Notes: generated by a model not told the origin, from the sequence alone. Positions 54,111-64,000 are shown, numbered from the stretch's first letter. The stretch is 64,000 nt of DNA from Spongiibacter marinus (GCF_016906995.1 NZ_JAFBBD010000011.1:52843-116842); one strand, 5' to 3'. Program-made: numbers and translations.

Positions 54111-55394
54111 TCAGCGAAGGTTGGCGAACACGCGCTCAGCAACATCCAGCGTTTCCTGAATATCGGCCTCAGTGTGGGCCGCCGACATAAAGCCTGCTTC
54201 ATAGGACGCTGGGGCGAGGTATACGCCGCCCTCCAGCATGCCGTGGAAGAAGCGGTTAAAGCGGTCGGTGTCACAGGCCATGACCTGCTGGTAGTTGCTG
54301 ATGCGTTTCTCTTCGGTGAAGAACACACCGAACATGGTGCCAACATGGTTGCTGCTCAGGGGAATGCCAGCCGCTTCAGCGCGTGCATGTAAGCCATTAA
54401 TAAGCATGTCAGTGCGAGCGAAGGGTATGTTGTAGAAGTCCGGCTGAGAAATGGCGTCAATCATCGCCAGACCGGCGGCCATGGCCGCGGGGTTGCCGGA
54501 CAGGGTTCCCGCTTGATAGACGGGGCCGCTGGGTGCCAGCTGTTCCATAATGTCGCGTCGACCCCCGAAGGCAGCCACCGGCATGCCGCCGCCGATCACT
54601 TTGCCCAGGCAGGTGATGTCTGCTGTTACGCCGTAATAGCCTTGAGCGCCTTGCAGGCCAAGACGGAAGCCGGTCATTACTTCATCGATAATCAGCAGGC
54701 TTTGGTGAGCGTCGCAACACTCGCGCAGGCACTCCAAGAACCCGGGCAGCGGGGGAACGCAGTTCATGTTGCCAGCGACGGGCTCAACGATCACACAGGC
54801 AACTTGGTCGCCAAACTCAGCAAACGCCTTTTGTACGCCCTCAATATCGTTGTAACTGAGGGTGACGGTATGCTCGGCGAGTGCGGCCGGTACCCCTGGT
54901 GAGCTGGGTACGCCAAAGGTCAGTGCTCCAGAGCCGGCTTTGATTAGCAGGGAGTCGGAGTGACCGTGGTAGCAGCCTTCGAATTTGATAATTTTATCTC
55001 GCCCCGTGGCACCTCGCGCCAGGCGTATCGCGCTCATCGTCGCCTCGGTGCCAGAGTTCACCATGCGCACCATGTCCATGCCGGGAACGATATCGCAAAG
55101 ACGATCTGCCAGTCGTGTTTCTATTTCGGTGGGTGCGCCGAAGCTGAGGCCCTTTTGAATTTGTTCTGTTACCGCAGTAATCACTGAGGGGTTGGCGTGA
55201 CCGAGCAGCATAGGCCCCCACGAGAGAACGTAGTCAATATAGCGTTTGCCATCGACATCAAAGACATAGGCCCCTTCTGCGCGTTCAATAAAACGCGGGG
55301 TGCCGCCAACGGCTTTGAAGGCTCTGACGGGGCTGTTTACACCGCCGGGGATGTGTTGGCGGGCTTGCTGGAATAGCTGCTCTGAACGACTCAT
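54111..55394 (-). CDS. hemL: Glutamate-1-semialdehyde 2,1-aminomutase
   Basis: It makes ALA from glutamate-1-semialdehyde in the C5 route. The 427-aa PLP enzyme has the catalytic lysine in [12 protein letters not shown] and PLP-site motifs [15 protein letters not shown] and [12 protein letters not shown]. It is upstream of hemB and near hemJ, so three haem-synthesis genes are grouped. The length is standard. Confidence 0.97.
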   Translation of the reverse strand: MSRSEQLFQQARQHIPGGVNSPVRAFKAVGGTPRFIERAEGAYVFDVDGKRYIDYVLSWGPMLLGHANPSVITAVTEQIQKGLSFGAPTEIETRLADRLCDIVPGMDMVRMVNSGTEATMSAIRLARGATGRDKIIKFEGCYHGHSDSLLIKAGSGALTFGVPSSPGVPAALAEHTVTLSYNDIEGVQKAFAEFGDQVACVIVEPVAGNMNCVPPLPGFLECLRECCDAHQSLLIIDEVMTGFRLGLQGAQGYYGVTADITCLGKVIGGGMPVAAFGGRRDIMEQLAPSGPVYQAGTLSGNPAAMAAGLAMIDAISQPDFYNIPFARTDMLINGLHARAEAAGIPLSSNHVGTMFGVFFTEEKRISNYQQVMACDTDRFNRFFHGMLEGGVYLAPASYEAGFMSAAHTEADIQETLDVAERVFANLR

Positions 55395-55511
55395 GGTGGA
55401 TGCGAGAACCTCAATATTGGGCAGATAAGCGCCGGGTATTATCCCGACTTGGGGCGATTTTTCCTAGGGAAGCGCGACATCTTGTCGTCGGCTTCACTGG
55501 GTATACGGGTT

Positions 55512-55931
55512 TTAAAAGGGTTTGAGTACAACAAGAAATACAATAGCGAACAGCGCAATAACGGGCGCTTCGTTGAACCAGCGGTAAAACACATGGCCAC
55601 GTTGGTTCTCGTTATTCGCAAAGCGTTTTACGAGTTTGCCGCAGTATAGGTGGTACACGATTAAAAAGGCGACAAAGGCCAGCTTAAGCCACAGCCAGCC
55701 AGCGTGCAGGTAGTAATTGGGGTTGTACGCCATCATGGCGATGCCAAAGATGACGGTCAATATCGCAAACGGGCTAACGAAGCGGTAGAGCTTTTGCTCC
55801 ATGGTAGAGAGATGACGCTGGGTGGCGGCGTCTTCAGCCATGGCGTGATAAACAAACAGGCGGGGGAGGTAAAATATGCCGGCAAACCAGCAAACAACGG
55901 CAATAATATGCAGGGCTTTAAACCAGAGCAT
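55512..55931 (-). CDS. hemJ: Protoporphyrinogen oxidase HemJ
   Basis: HemJ oxidises protoporphyrinogen IX in the inner membrane. The 139-aa product has four membrane segments. It has the conserved His in LHIIAVVCWFAG, a second conserved His in RLFVYH, and WLWLKLAF. These match the HemJ family, which replaces HemG or HemY in many proteobacteria. I use the ATG at 55931, where homologues begin. It lies just upstream of hemL-hemB on the same strand. Confidence 0.9.
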   Translation of the reverse strand: MLWFKALHIIAVVCWFAGIFYLPRLFVYHAMAEDAATQRHLSTMEQKLYRFVSPFAILTVIFGIAMMAYNPNYYLHAGWLWLKLAFVAFLIVYHLYCGKLVKRFANNENQRGHVFYRWFNEAPVIALFAIVFLVVLKPF

Positions 55932-56063
55932 GGGGTGGGGCTCGCTTATGTTACTCAGCAGTTGGGCGGTAGGTGGCTTTAGCATACAATAGTTGCGCGC
56001 TTATTGGGCAGTCTGGCTAGGCTGCTATCTCACTTCTCGCAATTACCCGCAGGCTTTATTGGC

Positions 56064-57464
56064 ATGGAATACAGCATCATTGCTCGCGCTCGTCGTCGCT
56101 TGCGTTTGTGGTGGATATTGAACCGTCGTCACACTCGGCGTCAGCTCGGTACGCTGGAAGATTGGAAAATGCGTGCAGTGTTTTGGCTTGGCGCCTTAAC
56201 TGTGGGGTTGGTGATACAGGGGTTCGCCTGGCTCTCTGAGGAGAGTTTTTCTCTTTTTGAGCACGCGCACTCGCAGTATCCGTATGCGTTTCTGGTGATA
56301 ACGCCACTCGGCCTGATGGCGATTGTGTGGTTGATGAACCGTTTGGCCAAGGCGTCGCGAGGCAGTGGGATACCGCAGGTGCTGTTGGTGCACAAACAGA
56401 GTTATCACTGGCTTCGAGGCCCCTTCCTATCGCTGCCGGTCGCGATATTAAAAGTACTGCTAACCTGTGCCGCGTTGCTGTTGGGGGCAACAGTGGGGCG
56501 TGAGGGTCCCAGCGTACATGTTGGCGCCGCGCTAATGTATCAATTTGGTCATTGGGCAAAGTTGAAGCAAAAACAAATTGAAAGCAGCCTGATTGTGGCC
56601 GGGGGTGCCGCTGGAGTGTCTGCTGCGTTCAATGCACCGTTGGCCGGTATCGTTTTTGCCATCGAAGAACTGCAGCAGTCGATGGAGGCGCGCACAACGG
56701 GGACGTTGATTATGGCAATCATCCTCTCGGGTGTTGTCGTGCTCATGTTTGCTGGTCACTACAGTTACTTCGGCGTGCCAGATGTCGCCGCCATGCCGTT
56801 TGAAGACTATCCCTTCATTATTGCTGCCAGTGTCGTCTGCGGATTACTCGGTGGTTTGTTCAGTTTCTTTTTGGTCGAAGGAAGTCGTGCGGTGGCGCCT
56901 TTGGTGCGAGCGCGACCAATGCGAGTGGCAATGGTGATTGGCGTGGTGTTGGCGCTGATGGGGTTGGTATCCGGCGGCGCGACCATGGGTAGTGGCTACG
57001 TGGAGGCAAAAGCGCTGCTGGCTCAGCAAGCGGAGGGCAGTTGGTGGACGGCGTTTGGCCGGATTCTGGCGACGATGCTTACCTATTTCAGTGGTATTCC
57101 CGGCGGGATCTTTTCGCCCAGCTTGGCGGCGGGGGCGGAGTTGGGTGCATCGATGACGAGCCTCTTCCCCAATGTGCAGGCGACAGCATTGATACTCGTC
57201 GGCATGGCGAGCTATTTCGCTGGTGTGGTGCAGCGGCCAATCACCGCCTTCGTGATTGTTTTAGAGTTAACAGGGAATAATCACGATATACTACCGGCCT
57301 TAATGGTGAGTGCATTAGCGGCAACGGTCGTTTCAAAGCTGGTAATGCCGCAGCCGGTATACCACGTGCTCGCACAGGATTTAGTTCGCAGTTGGGAGCA
57401 TTTGCTCAAAAGCAAGCAAGATGATGAGGTCGCTAGCAATACTTCATCGACGACAGATAAGTGA
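56064..57464 (+). CDS. clcA: ClC-family H+/Cl- antiporter
   Basis: This inner-membrane ClC protein has about 18 helices. The ion-pathway motifs are GSGIP, GREGPSVHVGAA with the gating glutamate, and GIPGGIFSPSLAAGA. The gating glutamate, and a second acidic residue in AIEELQQ where E. coli ClcA has Glu203, point to an antiporter rather than a channel. The ATG at 56064 gives 466 aa; an in-frame TTG 60 bp upstream is less likely. It is divergent from hemJ and followed by argC after 15 bp. There is no C-terminal CBS domain. Confidence 0.92.
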   Translation: MEYSIIARARRRLRLWWILNRRHTRRQLGTLEDWKMRAVFWLGALTVGLVIQGFAWLSEESFSLFEHAHSQYPYAFLVITPLGLMAIVWLMNRLAKASRGSGIPQVLLVHKQSYHWLRGPFLSLPVAILKVLLTCAALLLGATVGREGPSVHVGAALMYQFGHWAKLKQKQIESSLIVAGGAAGVSAAFNAPLAGIVFAIEELQQSMEARTTGTLIMAIILSGVVVLMFAGHYSYFGVPDVAAMPFEDYPFIIAASVVCGLLGGLFSFFLVEGSRAVAPLVRARPMRVAMVIGVVLALMGLVSGGATMGSGYVEAKALLAQQAEGSWWTAFGRILATMLTYFSGIPGGIFSPSLAAGAELGASMTSLFPNVQATALILVGMASYFAGVVQRPITAFVIVLELTGNNHDILPALMVSALAATVVSKLVMPQPVYHVLAQDLVRSWEHLLKSKQDDEVASNTSSTTDK

Positions 57465-57479
57465 ATAGGAGATAGGCCC

Positions 57480-58520
57480 GTGTTAAAGGTTGGGATTGTT
57501 GGTGGAACGGGGTATACCGGTGCGGAGCTGCTGCGCCTTATTGCCGCCCACCCCAATGCTGAAGTGGCAATGATTACCTCAAGGGCCGAAGACGGCGTGC
57601 CGGTTGATCAGCTCTTTCCAAGTTTGCGCGGTGTCTGTGATCTCGCCTTCTCAGTGCCTGATGTGGCAGCACTGTCTTCCTGTGACGTTGTGTTCTTCGC
57701 GACTCCGCACAACGTCGCAATGCAGCTGGTGCCCGAACTGCTTGCTGGCGGCACGCGGGTGATTGATTTGTCGGCCGACTTCCGTATCCGCGATGCCGCG
57801 TTGTGGTCACAATGGTACAACGAAGAGCACGCCTGCCCCGAGTTGCTCACCGAAGCGGTGTACGGGTTGCCAGAGCGCAACAGCGACGCGATAAAAGGCG
57901 CGCGCTTGATCGCCTGCCCGGGTTGTTACCCAACGGCGGTGGAGTTAGGGTTTTTGCCACTACTTGAGCAGCAGCTAATTGACGATCAGCGGCTTATTGC
58001 CAGTGCGGCGTCTGGGGTGAGTGGCGCTGGCCGGCAGGCGAAGGTGGATACCTTGTTTGCCGAGTTAGATGGTAGCTTTAAAGCCTATGGCGTGGCGGGC
58101 CACCGCCATTTACCTGAGATTGAGCAGGAGTTGTCGTCGGCATCTGGCAAGCCCGTGCAGTTGACCTTCACACCGCATTTGTTGCCACAAGTGCGCGGTA
58201 TCCACGCCACTTTGTACTCAGAGCTGTTGGACCCCGCCGTGGGTTTGGACGAGCTGCAGTTTATGTACGAAAAGCGCTATGCCGATGCACCCTTTGTCGA
58301 CGTAATGCCGCTGGGAAGTCTGCCGCAAACAAGGACAGTGCGCGGTGTAAATACCTGCCGCATTGCGCTGCATCGCCCGCAAAACCGCAACACGCTGGTG
58401 GTGCTGTCGGTGATCGACAACCTCGTAAAAGGTGCTTCGGGCCAGGCCATTCAAAATATGAATCTGATGTTCGGCTTGGATGAGTCTGCGGGCCTGGATG
58501 GTGCCGCGCTGTTGCCCTAG
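57480..58520 (+). CDS. argC: N-acetyl-gamma-glutamyl-phosphate reductase
   Basis: It reduces N-acetylglutamyl phosphate in arginine synthesis. The 346-aa product has the NADP-binding [15 protein letters not shown] at the N-terminus and the catalytic Cys in [14 protein letters not shown]. The length is standard. The start is GTG with GGAG 8 nt upstream. It lies 15 bp after clcA and 80 bp before erpA, as in Pseudomonas where argC precedes erpA. Confidence 0.97.
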   Translation: MLKVGIVGGTGYTGAELLRLIAAHPNAEVAMITSRAEDGVPVDQLFPSLRGVCDLAFSVPDVAALSSCDVVFFATPHNVAMQLVPELLAGGTRVIDLSADFRIRDAALWSQWYNEEHACPELLTEAVYGLPERNSDAIKGARLIACPGCYPTAVELGFLPLLEQQLIDDQRLIASAASGVSGAGRQAKVDTLFAELDGSFKAYGVAGHRHLPEIEQELSSASGKPVQLTFTPHLLPQVRGIHATLYSELLDPAVGLDELQFMYEKRYADAPFVDVMPLGSLPQTRTVRGVNTCRIALHRPQNRNTLVVLSVIDNLVKGASGQAIQNMNLMFGLDESAGLDGAALLP

Positions 58521-58600
58521 TGTCTGGCATTCTTGACTGTTTTACTCGGATAAGAGGATAATTGTGTCCTGCCCTTTGGGTAAAAGCAGTGAGGTAAGGT

Positions 58601-58954
58601 ATGTCAGTAGTAGAAGAGTATACGCCGTCAGTATTGCAGTTAACGGAGCGTGCTGTGGCGAAGGTTAAACACCTGATGGAAGAAGAGGCGAATGATGACC
58701 TCAAGCTTCGGGTGTTTGTCACCGGTGGTGGATGCTCTGGTTTTCAATACGGTTTTACCTTTGACGAGTTGGCAGAGGAAGACGATACGCTGGTTGAGAA
58801 AGAGGGCGTCGTTGTATTGGTCGATCCGCTTAGCTATCAGTATATTGAAGGTGCTGAGCTCGACTATACCGAAGGCTTGGAAGGCTCGCGTTTTGTTGTT
58901 AGCAACCCAAATGCCAGTACTACCTGTGGTTGTGGTTCGTCCTTTTCTATTTAA
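58601..58954 (+). CDS. erpA: Iron-sulfur cluster insertion protein ErpA
   Basis: This A-type carrier delivers Fe-S clusters to apo-proteins. The 117-aa product has the three conserved cysteines in [12 protein letters not shown] and [21 protein letters not shown] precedes the ATG. Its strong terminator closes the argC-erpA unit. Confidence 0.97.
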   Translation: MSVVEEYTPSVLQLTERAVAKVKHLMEEEANDDLKLRVFVTGGGCSGFQYGFTFDELAEEDDTLVEKEGVVVLVDPLSYQYIEGAELDYTEGLEGSRFVVSNPNASTTCGCGSSFSI

Positions 58955-58992
58955 CTCTCGTCTGAGTAAATCTGCGCTGACGCGCATTTAAG

Positions 58993-59018
58993 ATACTGGC
59001 GCCAGCCAGTATTTTTTT
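58993..59018 (+). terminator. Intrinsic terminator of erpA
   Basis: ATACTGGC-GCCA-GCCAGTAT, then seven T. An 8-bp perfect stem with a U tract, 38 bp after the erpA stop. Confidence 0.95.
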
Positions 59019-59135
59019 ATGCAATCGCTAAATTCCCTTATTTTTAGTAAGGCTTAATCTAGATCAAGAGTCGCCCTCAGAAAATTCGTTCTAATGGAAC
59101 CCAGAACGAAGATAACTCCTCATGAGGATGACGAT

Positions 59136-59804
59136 ATGAAACAGATGAAAGCATGGGTTCCCCTTCTTCTTGGTAGCTTGGTAGCGCCAATTGCCGCACA
59201 CAGTTTCGAAGCTGGTGATTGGGTGGTGCGTGGTGGTGTTACCACGACTGACCCGCGGGAAAGTAGCGATAATATCGTTGCGAATGGAAGCCCGATGGCC
59301 GCGAAAGTGGGCCTGGACAGCGACACGCAGTTGGGTATTACCGCCGAGTATATGCTGGATGCGAACTGGGGGGTCGAGTTGTTAGCGGCAACACCGTTCG
59401 AACATACGGCGACAGGTCGCGGTGCGTTAGCCGGTGTTGATATCGCTACCTTCAAACATTTGCCACCCACCTTGAGCATGGTTTATCACTTTGCATCGGT
59501 GAACGGCTTTCAACCCTACGCTGGTGTGGGTTTGAACTATACAGTGCTGTTTGACGAGGACCTGACGTCTGAATTCGAAAGCGCGGTAGACAAGGGCAGT
59601 ATCGACCTTGAAGACTCATTCGGTATCGCCTTGCAAGTGGGCGCTGACTACCACGTGAACGAGCGTTGGTTAGTGAATGTGTCGGCGCGTTGGCTCGACC
59701 TGGAAACTGAGGCCGAAATTCGCACTGACGGTGGTAGTAAGTTCACCGCAGATATTGATGTGGATCCGATGGTTTACACCATTAGCGTGGGTTACAAGTT
59801 TTAA
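59136..59804 (+). CDS. ompW: OmpW-family outer-membrane protein
   Basis: The 222-aa product is an 8-stranded barrel with a signal peptide (about 1-23). The conserved OmpW blocks are VVRGGVTTTDP, DTQLGITAEYMLDANWGVELLAATPF, KHLPPTLSMVYHF, VNGFQPYAGVGLNYT and a C-terminal ISVGYKF. OmpW proteins pass small hydrophobic molecules. GAGG precedes the ATG by about 8 nt. It is convergent with anmK. Confidence 0.93.
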   Translation: MKQMKAWVPLLLGSLVAPIAAHSFEAGDWVVRGGVTTTDPRESSDNIVANGSPMAAKVGLDSDTQLGITAEYMLDANWGVELLAATPFEHTATGRGALAGVDIATFKHLPPTLSMVYHFASVNGFQPYAGVGLNYTVLFDEDLTSEFESAVDKGSIDLEDSFGIALQVGADYHVNERWLVNVSARWLDLETEAEIRTDGGSKFTADIDVDPMVYTISVGYKF

Positions 59805-59812
59805 GCGCTAAC

Positions 59813-60934
59813 TTAGCCGGGGTAGATAGCCCCTAGTATGCGGGCGCCTTTGGCGCCCGTTACGCTTGGCACATTGCCGGGCTTGCCGTTGAGCGCGGCA
59901 TAGGCCAGCCACGCAAATGCGGCGGACTCTACTGCGTTGGCCGGAATGCCGAGAGCATCTGTCTTTTCAACGATCATCTCTGATAGTTTTTCTTCAAGCC
60001 GCTGCCGCAATGCGCCGTTATATGCTCCTCCGCCACAAAGAAATAGCGATACCTCGCCCTCCAAGCTTTCAGCTTTAATCGCATCGCTCAATGTTACCGC
60101 TGTTGCTTCAAGCAGTGTTGCCTGAACGTCGTTGTCGGGTATTGGCGGGAGTGTATTTAACAGTGCCGTCAGGGTGGCAAGGTTGTAGTGCTCTCGGCCG
60201 GTGCTTTTGGGGCCGGTTTGCCGATAATAGGGGTTGTCGAGCAGCTTCTCGAGTAAGCCGGTGTCTACGGTTCCGCTGCGGGCCCAATCGCCATCGCGGT
60301 CGTACTCGCTATTCCTGCGATGTTGAATCCAGCTGTCCATAAGGACATTGCCAGGGCCGGTATCATAGCCGTTAACGCTGCCGTTCTTGTGCAATACAGT
60401 GATGTTGGCCATACCACCGATATTTGCGATCACCCGATTGCTGTCCGCGCGGGAGAAGACGGCCGCATGGAAGGCGGGGACGAGCGGTGCACCTTGGCCG
60501 CCAGCGGCGATATCGCGGCGACGGAAGTCGGCAATGGTGGTTATGCCGGTCTCTTCGGCAAGTGTGTTTGGGTCGCCAATCTGCAGTGTATATGCCTGCT
60601 CAACAGGCCTTTGCGGGCTTGTGGGGCGGTGGCGTATTGTTTGGCCGTGAGAGCCGATGGCGGCGATCTGTTGAGCGTTTAAGCTTTGGGAGCGCAGAAA
60701 CTGATTCACCGCTTGCGCAAGGGCGAGGGCAAGCTCGCGATCGGCCTGGCCCATTCGCTCAATTTCGTTGTCGCCAGCACTGCACAGTGCGAGCAGAGCG
60801 TTGCGAAGCGCACTGGGCAGTGGCACCTCGGCGGCGGCAAGTAGTTTGCACTGGTTCGCGGTGTCAATCAGGGCAATGTCTATTGCATCGAGGCTGGTGC
60901 CACACATCAGCCCAATATATAGCGAGCTGCTCAC
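59813..60934 (-). CDS. anmK: Anhydro-N-acetylmuramic acid kinase
   Basis: It phosphorylates and opens anhydro-MurNAc from recycled peptidoglycan. The 373-aa product has the ASKHA-type ATP-binding GLMCGTSLDAIDIAL and the conserved GSHGQTIRHRP and GPGNVLMDSW. The length is usual. It overlaps the M23 peptidase gene by 4 bp, so wall cleavage and recycling are co-expressed. Confidence 0.97.
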   Translation of the reverse strand: MSSSLYIGLMCGTSLDAIDIALIDTANQCKLLAAAEVPLPSALRNALLALCSAGDNEIERMGQADRELALALAQAVNQFLRSQSLNAQQIAAIGSHGQTIRHRPTSPQRPVEQAYTLQIGDPNTLAEETGITTIADFRRRDIAAGGQGAPLVPAFHAAVFSRADSNRVIANIGGMANITVLHKNGSVNGYDTGPGNVLMDSWIQHRRNSEYDRDGDWARSGTVDTGLLEKLLDNPYYRQTGPKSTGREHYNLATLTALLNTLPPIPDNDVQATLLEATAVTLSDAIKAESLEGEVSLFLCGGGAYNGALRQRLEEKLSEMIVEKTDALGIPANAVESAAFAWLAYAALNGKPGNVPSVTGAKGARILGAIYPG

Positions 60935-62274
60935 CCTTCGGAGCCGGGGCTGTTGTAGTTGCGCTGTGCGGCATAGGTGCGCAGCTGTAACTGCAGACCG
61001 CTGATCTGTTGTAAAAAGTCCGGCATGTCGTTACGCCCGACGCGAGTAGGCGGCGGCAATTTGTCGACGATCGTGGCGGGGTTGCGGTGCACGCCATTCA
61101 TCAGGAATTCGTAGTGCAAGTGTGGCCCCGTGGCATAGCCTGTTGAGCCTACCCAGCCAATAGTCTCCCGCTGCCGAACTCGTTCTCCGCGAGATACGGC
61201 GCGTTTGTGCAGGTGGAGGTATTTGGTCACGTACGCTTCGCCATGTTTGATAAAAACGTAGTTGCCGTTTGCTCTTGAGTAGCCGGCCTCCAGCACTCTG
61301 CCATCGCCTGCCGCATATACCGGTGTGCCGCGGGGGGCTGCGTAGTCAACGCCTCGGTGCGGGCGCACCGTTTTAAAGACGGGGTGAAGGCGTTTGGGGT
61401 CAAAGCGGGAGCTGATGCGGGTAAAATCGAGTGGGGCTCGCAAAAACGCCTTGCGCATGCTCTCGCCGCTTTCCGAGAAGTAGTCGATCTCACCCTGTTT
61501 GTTCACATAGCGGTACGCTTGGAAGGAGTCGCCGCGGTTAAAGTACTGGGCCGCGAGGATTTGGCCGCTGCCAAGGTGTTCTCCATTGAGGTAGAGTTCC
61601 TCATAGATGACGATGAAATAATCGTTCTTCCGCACATCGTAGACGAAGTCCAGAACCCCGCCAAAAATATTGGCAAGCTCCATGATGATGCTCTGGCTGA
61701 CCCCGGCTTCTTGCGCTGCTTTATATAGAGAACTGGTAATGGTCGCACTCGCGACGCGTTGTCGAACCTCTGGGGTTTCGCTGACTTCTGTCGTAGAAAA
61801 GCCGGTTACGCCGCGCTCATATATCAGGCTGTTGAGCTTATCAACTTGCAGGCTCATCGCGTCCAGCTTGCCTTGGTCGCTAATCTGAAAGCCGAGTTTC
61901 TGGCCGGGGCGAATGCGATTCAATGCCTTGGTTTTCTTAGCGGTGCTTATCAGCTCGTGTAGGTCTTGCGGGCTCAGCTTGGCGCGATTGAAAATGCTTG
62001 AGAGCGAGTCGCCTGGCCGAACCTCGATCTCCAGCCACTCGCGCTGCGGTTCTATGGGTGAGAGGGGCTCCGGTTCCTGTTCGCTCGGACTGATCGGCGT
62101 GAGTTCCAGGTTAAGAGGAATCGCTGTGCGTTTGGCCTCGGCATTTTCTCCGGGCAGCATCAGCAGGGAGATCCCCAAGGCGATCAGCGTTGACGCGGCA
62201 ATAGCTAAATGCCGCCGTGGGAAGCGAGGGCCTTCCCGGAAGGCTGCGTGTCGTTTTTTTTGGCGGTCAAGCAT
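60931..62274 (-). CDS. M23 peptidoglycan endopeptidase with LysM-like domain (MepM-like)
   Basis: The 447-aa protein has a cytoplasmic basic start, one membrane anchor (about 23-42), a LysM/OapA-like domain (about 72-115, EVRPGDSLSSIFNRAKLS) and a C-terminal LytM domain. The Zn ligands and catalytic His are visible in HRGVDYAAPRGTPVYA and GPHLHYEF. It would cut peptide crosslinks in murein to allow growth. It shares an operon with anmK through a 4-bp overlap and is divergent from tyrS, as in Pseudomonas. Confidence 0.94.
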   Translation of the reverse strand: MLDRQKKRHAAFREGPRFPRRHLAIAASTLIALGISLLMLPGENAEAKRTAIPLNLELTPISPSEQEPEPLSPIEPQREWLEIEVRPGDSLSSIFNRAKLSPQDLHELISTAKKTKALNRIRPGQKLGFQISDQGKLDAMSLQVDKLNSLIYERGVTGFSTTEVSETPEVRQRVASATITSSLYKAAQEAGVSQSIIMELANIFGGVLDFVYDVRKNDYFIVIYEELYLNGEHLGSGQILAAQYFNRGDSFQAYRYVNKQGEIDYFSESGESMRKAFLRAPLDFTRISSRFDPKRLHPVFKTVRPHRGVDYAAPRGTPVYAAGDGRVLEAGYSRANGNYVFIKHGEAYVTKYLHLHKRAVSRGERVRQRETIGWVGSTGYATGPHLHYEFLMNGVHRNPATIVDKLPPPTRVGRNDMPDFLQQISGLQLQLRTYAAQRNYNSPGSEG

Positions 62275-62313
62275 CGTGGTTCCGGGTAAATGTCATTTGG
62301 CGTTTTTTTGACC

Positions 62314-62319
62314 ATTATA
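62314..62319 (-). promoter_or_regulatory. Possible -10 element of the M23 peptidase-anmK operon
   Basis: A perfect TATAAT on the minus strand, 40 bp upstream of the M23 peptidase ATG. No good -35 is found at standard spacing, so the promoter is tentative. Confidence 0.4.
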
Positions 62320-62522
62320 ACAAAGACTTGTGGTGCTATAAGGCGTATTTACCGAATGTTAACGTAATTTCTAGCTTTTGTGGCGCCTGCGGTCTCGGGG
62401 CTGCGTTCCATTTTTACAGGGCATGTTGTATCGTGCTCGGCCCTAGGCAGTCCCTGCCTTTCGCGTCGACGCAGTACCCTGCGTTTGGTATGACAGAAAT
62501 AGTGAATTAAGGTTCTTTAAAC

Positions 62523-63827
62523 ATGACAAGGCTCGATACTCGGTTACTGGCCGATTTGGAGGCGCGTGGGCTCATCGCGCAAATGACCGGCGAAAACGGT
62601 CTTTCGGAGTACCTCTCTGAAGCTCCTCGGACCTTGTATTGTGGCTTTGACCCCACTGCAGACAGTTTGCATATTGGCCATTTAGTGCCGCTGTTGGCGC
62701 TAAAGCGTTTTCAGGATGCCGGTCATAAACCCATAGCGTTGGTGGGTGGTGCGACCGGTTTGATTGGGGACCCCAGCTTTAAAGCGCAGGAAAGGCAGTT
62801 GAATACGCCTGATGTGGTGGCGGGGTGGGTTGAGCGTTTGCGCTCCCAAATATCGCGCTTCGTGAGTTTTGACTGCGGTGATAATTCCGCGGAGATGGCG
62901 AATAACCTGGACTGGTTTGGGCCCATGACAGCGCTTGAGTTCTTGCGTGATGTCGGCAAGCACTTCTCGGTGAATAGCATGATTGCCAAGGAGTCTGTGA
63001 AGCAGCGAATCGACCGCGAGGGCGCTGGGATTTCATTTACAGAGTTTAGCTACTCGCTGCTTCAGGCTCTGGATTTTGCAGAATTGCATAAGCGGCATGG
63101 GTGCAGCTTGCAGTTGGGTGGTTCAGATCAGTGGGGGAATATCACGGCGGGTATCGACCTGACTCGCCGAATGCATGGCGGGGCGGTACACGGTTTGACA
63201 ATGCCGCTCGTCACCAAAGCTGATGGTACGAAGTTCGGTAAAACGGAGTCCGGCACGATTTGGCTGGACCCGGAAAAGACATCGCCTTACGCCTTCTATC
63301 AATTCTGGTTGGGTACCGCCGATGCCGATGTATACAAATTCCTGCGCTACTTCACGTTCCTGAGTGTTGAGCGGATCGCTGAAATAGAAGCTGAAGACGC
63401 GCAGGCGGGAGGTCGCCCTCAAGCGCAGCGCGTATTGGCAGAGCAGATGACGGCGCTGATTCACGGCGATGACGGGCTCGCGGCGGCGCAGCGTATTACT
63501 GAGGCGTTGTTCTCCGGTGAACTGGCAGACCTTTCGGTGGCCGATCTGGAGCAACTGCGGTTGGATGGCTTGCCCTCGGCTGAGTTGTCGCGAGGTGACT
63601 TGCTGGAGCGACCGCTCACGCAGCTGCTTGCCGATGTCGGAATGGCGGCGGGCAAGCAGGTAAAGGATGCGCTGGGGCGAAATGCAGTGTGGGTGAACGC
63701 TGTCGCTGCGGGTATGGATGACAATATGAAGGCTGCAGAGGTCTTTGCGGCGGAAAAGGCGCTGGGCGATGGCTACTATGTAGTGCGTCTTGGGAAGAAG
63801 AAGTACCAGCTGCTGGTAATTCGCTGA
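62523..63827 (+). CDS. tyrS: Tyrosyl-tRNA synthetase, TyrZ-like
   Basis: It charges tRNA-Tyr. The 434-aa class I enzyme has the HIGH motif in [39 protein letters not shown] and the KMSKS variant [10 protein letters not shown]-terminal S4-like domain (about 360-434) is present. The KFGKT signature is common in bacterial TyrRS. It is followed by a strong stable-RNA-type promoter, as in Pseudomonas where tyrS precedes an rRNA operon. Confidence 0.97.
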   Translation: MTRLDTRLLADLEARGLIAQMTGENGLSEYLSEAPRTLYCGFDPTADSLHIGHLVPLLALKRFQDAGHKPIALVGGATGLIGDPSFKAQERQLNTPDVVAGWVERLRSQISRFVSFDCGDNSAEMANNLDWFGPMTALEFLRDVGKHFSVNSMIAKESVKQRIDREGAGISFTEFSYSLLQALDFAELHKRHGCSLQLGGSDQWGNITAGIDLTRRMHGGAVHGLTMPLVTKADGTKFGKTESGTIWLDPEKTSPYAFYQFWLGTADADVYKFLRYFTFLSVERIAEIEAEDAQAGGRPQAQRVLAEQMTALIHGDDGLAAAQRITEALFSGELADLSVADLEQLRLDGLPSAELSRGDLLERPLTQLLADVGMAAGKQVKDALGRNAVWVNAVAAGMDDNMKAAEVFAAEKALGDGYYVVRLGKKKYQLLVIR

Positions 63828-63908
63828 TCAACTTGCTGCTGTTTTGATCGTAAATTGCTGTTGTTTTGATCGATTGTCATTTTTTTGTAATTAGTTTGTT
63901 GTGGCGTG

Positions 63909-63936
63909 TTGACTCTGGGGTTTGGGTCTCTATAAT
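63909..63936 (+). promoter_or_regulatory. Strong sigma-70 promoter, probably rRNA operon P1
   Basis: TTGACT (63909-63914) and TATAAT (63931-63936) are 16 bp apart. An AT-rich stretch upstream (about 63868-63905) can serve as an UP element, and GCGCCACC follows as a GC-rich discriminator of the kind seen in ppGpp/DksA-controlled promoters. A leader of about 55 nt runs to the window edge. The neighbour tyrS and the Pseudomonas gene order suggest the 16S rRNA gene follows. The RNA gene itself is not in the window. Confidence 0.68.
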
Positions 63937-64000
63937 GCGCCACCTCGCTTACGGAGACGGGCCTTTCGGGAAGTTTGGAAGGTGGTGTTGCTGAGGTTTG

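Noticed and set aside
59838..59860. CGGGCGCC/GGCGCCCG hairpin near the anmK 3' end
   Set aside because: It lies inside the anmK coding sequence and lacks a T tract, so I did not call it a terminator for the ompW or anmK genes.

Overview
The window is a compact gammaproteobacterial chromosome segment with about 50 protein genes, short gaps and many 4-bp stop/start overlaps. I see no insertion sequence, prophage, CRISPR array, tRNA or complete rRNA gene. Blocks match the Pseudomonas gene order as I know it: typA-thiI-glnA-(ntrBC), dksA-gluQ-cbrA-cbrB-pcnB-folK-panB-panC-panD, and argC-erpA-anmK-M23 peptidase-tyrS followed by a stable-RNA promoter. Together with a Na+-coupled transporter, a glyoxylate shunt and a compatible-solute operon, this suggests a marine, Pseudomonas-related gammaproteobacterium, perhaps of the Cellvibrionales. 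That placement is inference.

Layout: 0-7.6 kb holds nitrogen control (ntrC fragment, ntrB, glnA with a sigma-54 promoter and NtrC sites), thiI, a thioesterase and an NSS transporter. 7.8-16.1 kb holds typA, a proline iminopeptidase, dtd, a small barrel protein and an RND efflux pair. 16.2-25.7 kb is a glyoxylate-shunt neighbourhood: aceK, a luciferase-like oxidoreductase, rraA, an unusual ADP-ribosyltransferase-like orphan, aceA, glcB and a LysR regulator. 26.2-31.7 kb holds slyD and a four-gene glucosylglycerate operon encoding synthesis, phosphorolysis and glycerate recapture. 31.8-38 kb holds an acyl-CoA dehydrogenase, acs and a large secreted flavoprotein. 38.2-49.6 kb holds pantothenate genes, a deoxynucleoside kinase, folK, pcnB, the CbrA/CbrB carbon-control system, gluQ and dksA. 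49.8-59 kb holds an aminotransferase, a Nudix hydrolase, a TIMP-like secreted protein, a barrel protein, haem genes (hemB, hemL, hemJ), a ClC antiporter, argC and erpA. 59.1-64 kb holds OmpW, anmK, an M23 peptidase, tyrS and a strong promoter at the edge that probably reads into an rRNA operon.

The most notable finding is in the 361-bp gap between cbrB and pcnB. It carries a near-perfect sigma-54 promoter on the minus strand, three TGTTAC-type half-sites about two helical turns apart upstream of it, and then roughly 110 nt packed with AANAANAA motifs ending in a hairpin. This has the position and architecture of CrcZ, the Pseudomonas RNA that titrates Hfq/Crc and relieves catabolite repression, but is much shorter. 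With cbrX-cbrA-cbrB it forms a complete carbon-catabolite control module.

The second system of interest is the glucosylglycerate operon, where making the solute and recovering its carbon are encoded in one transcription unit.
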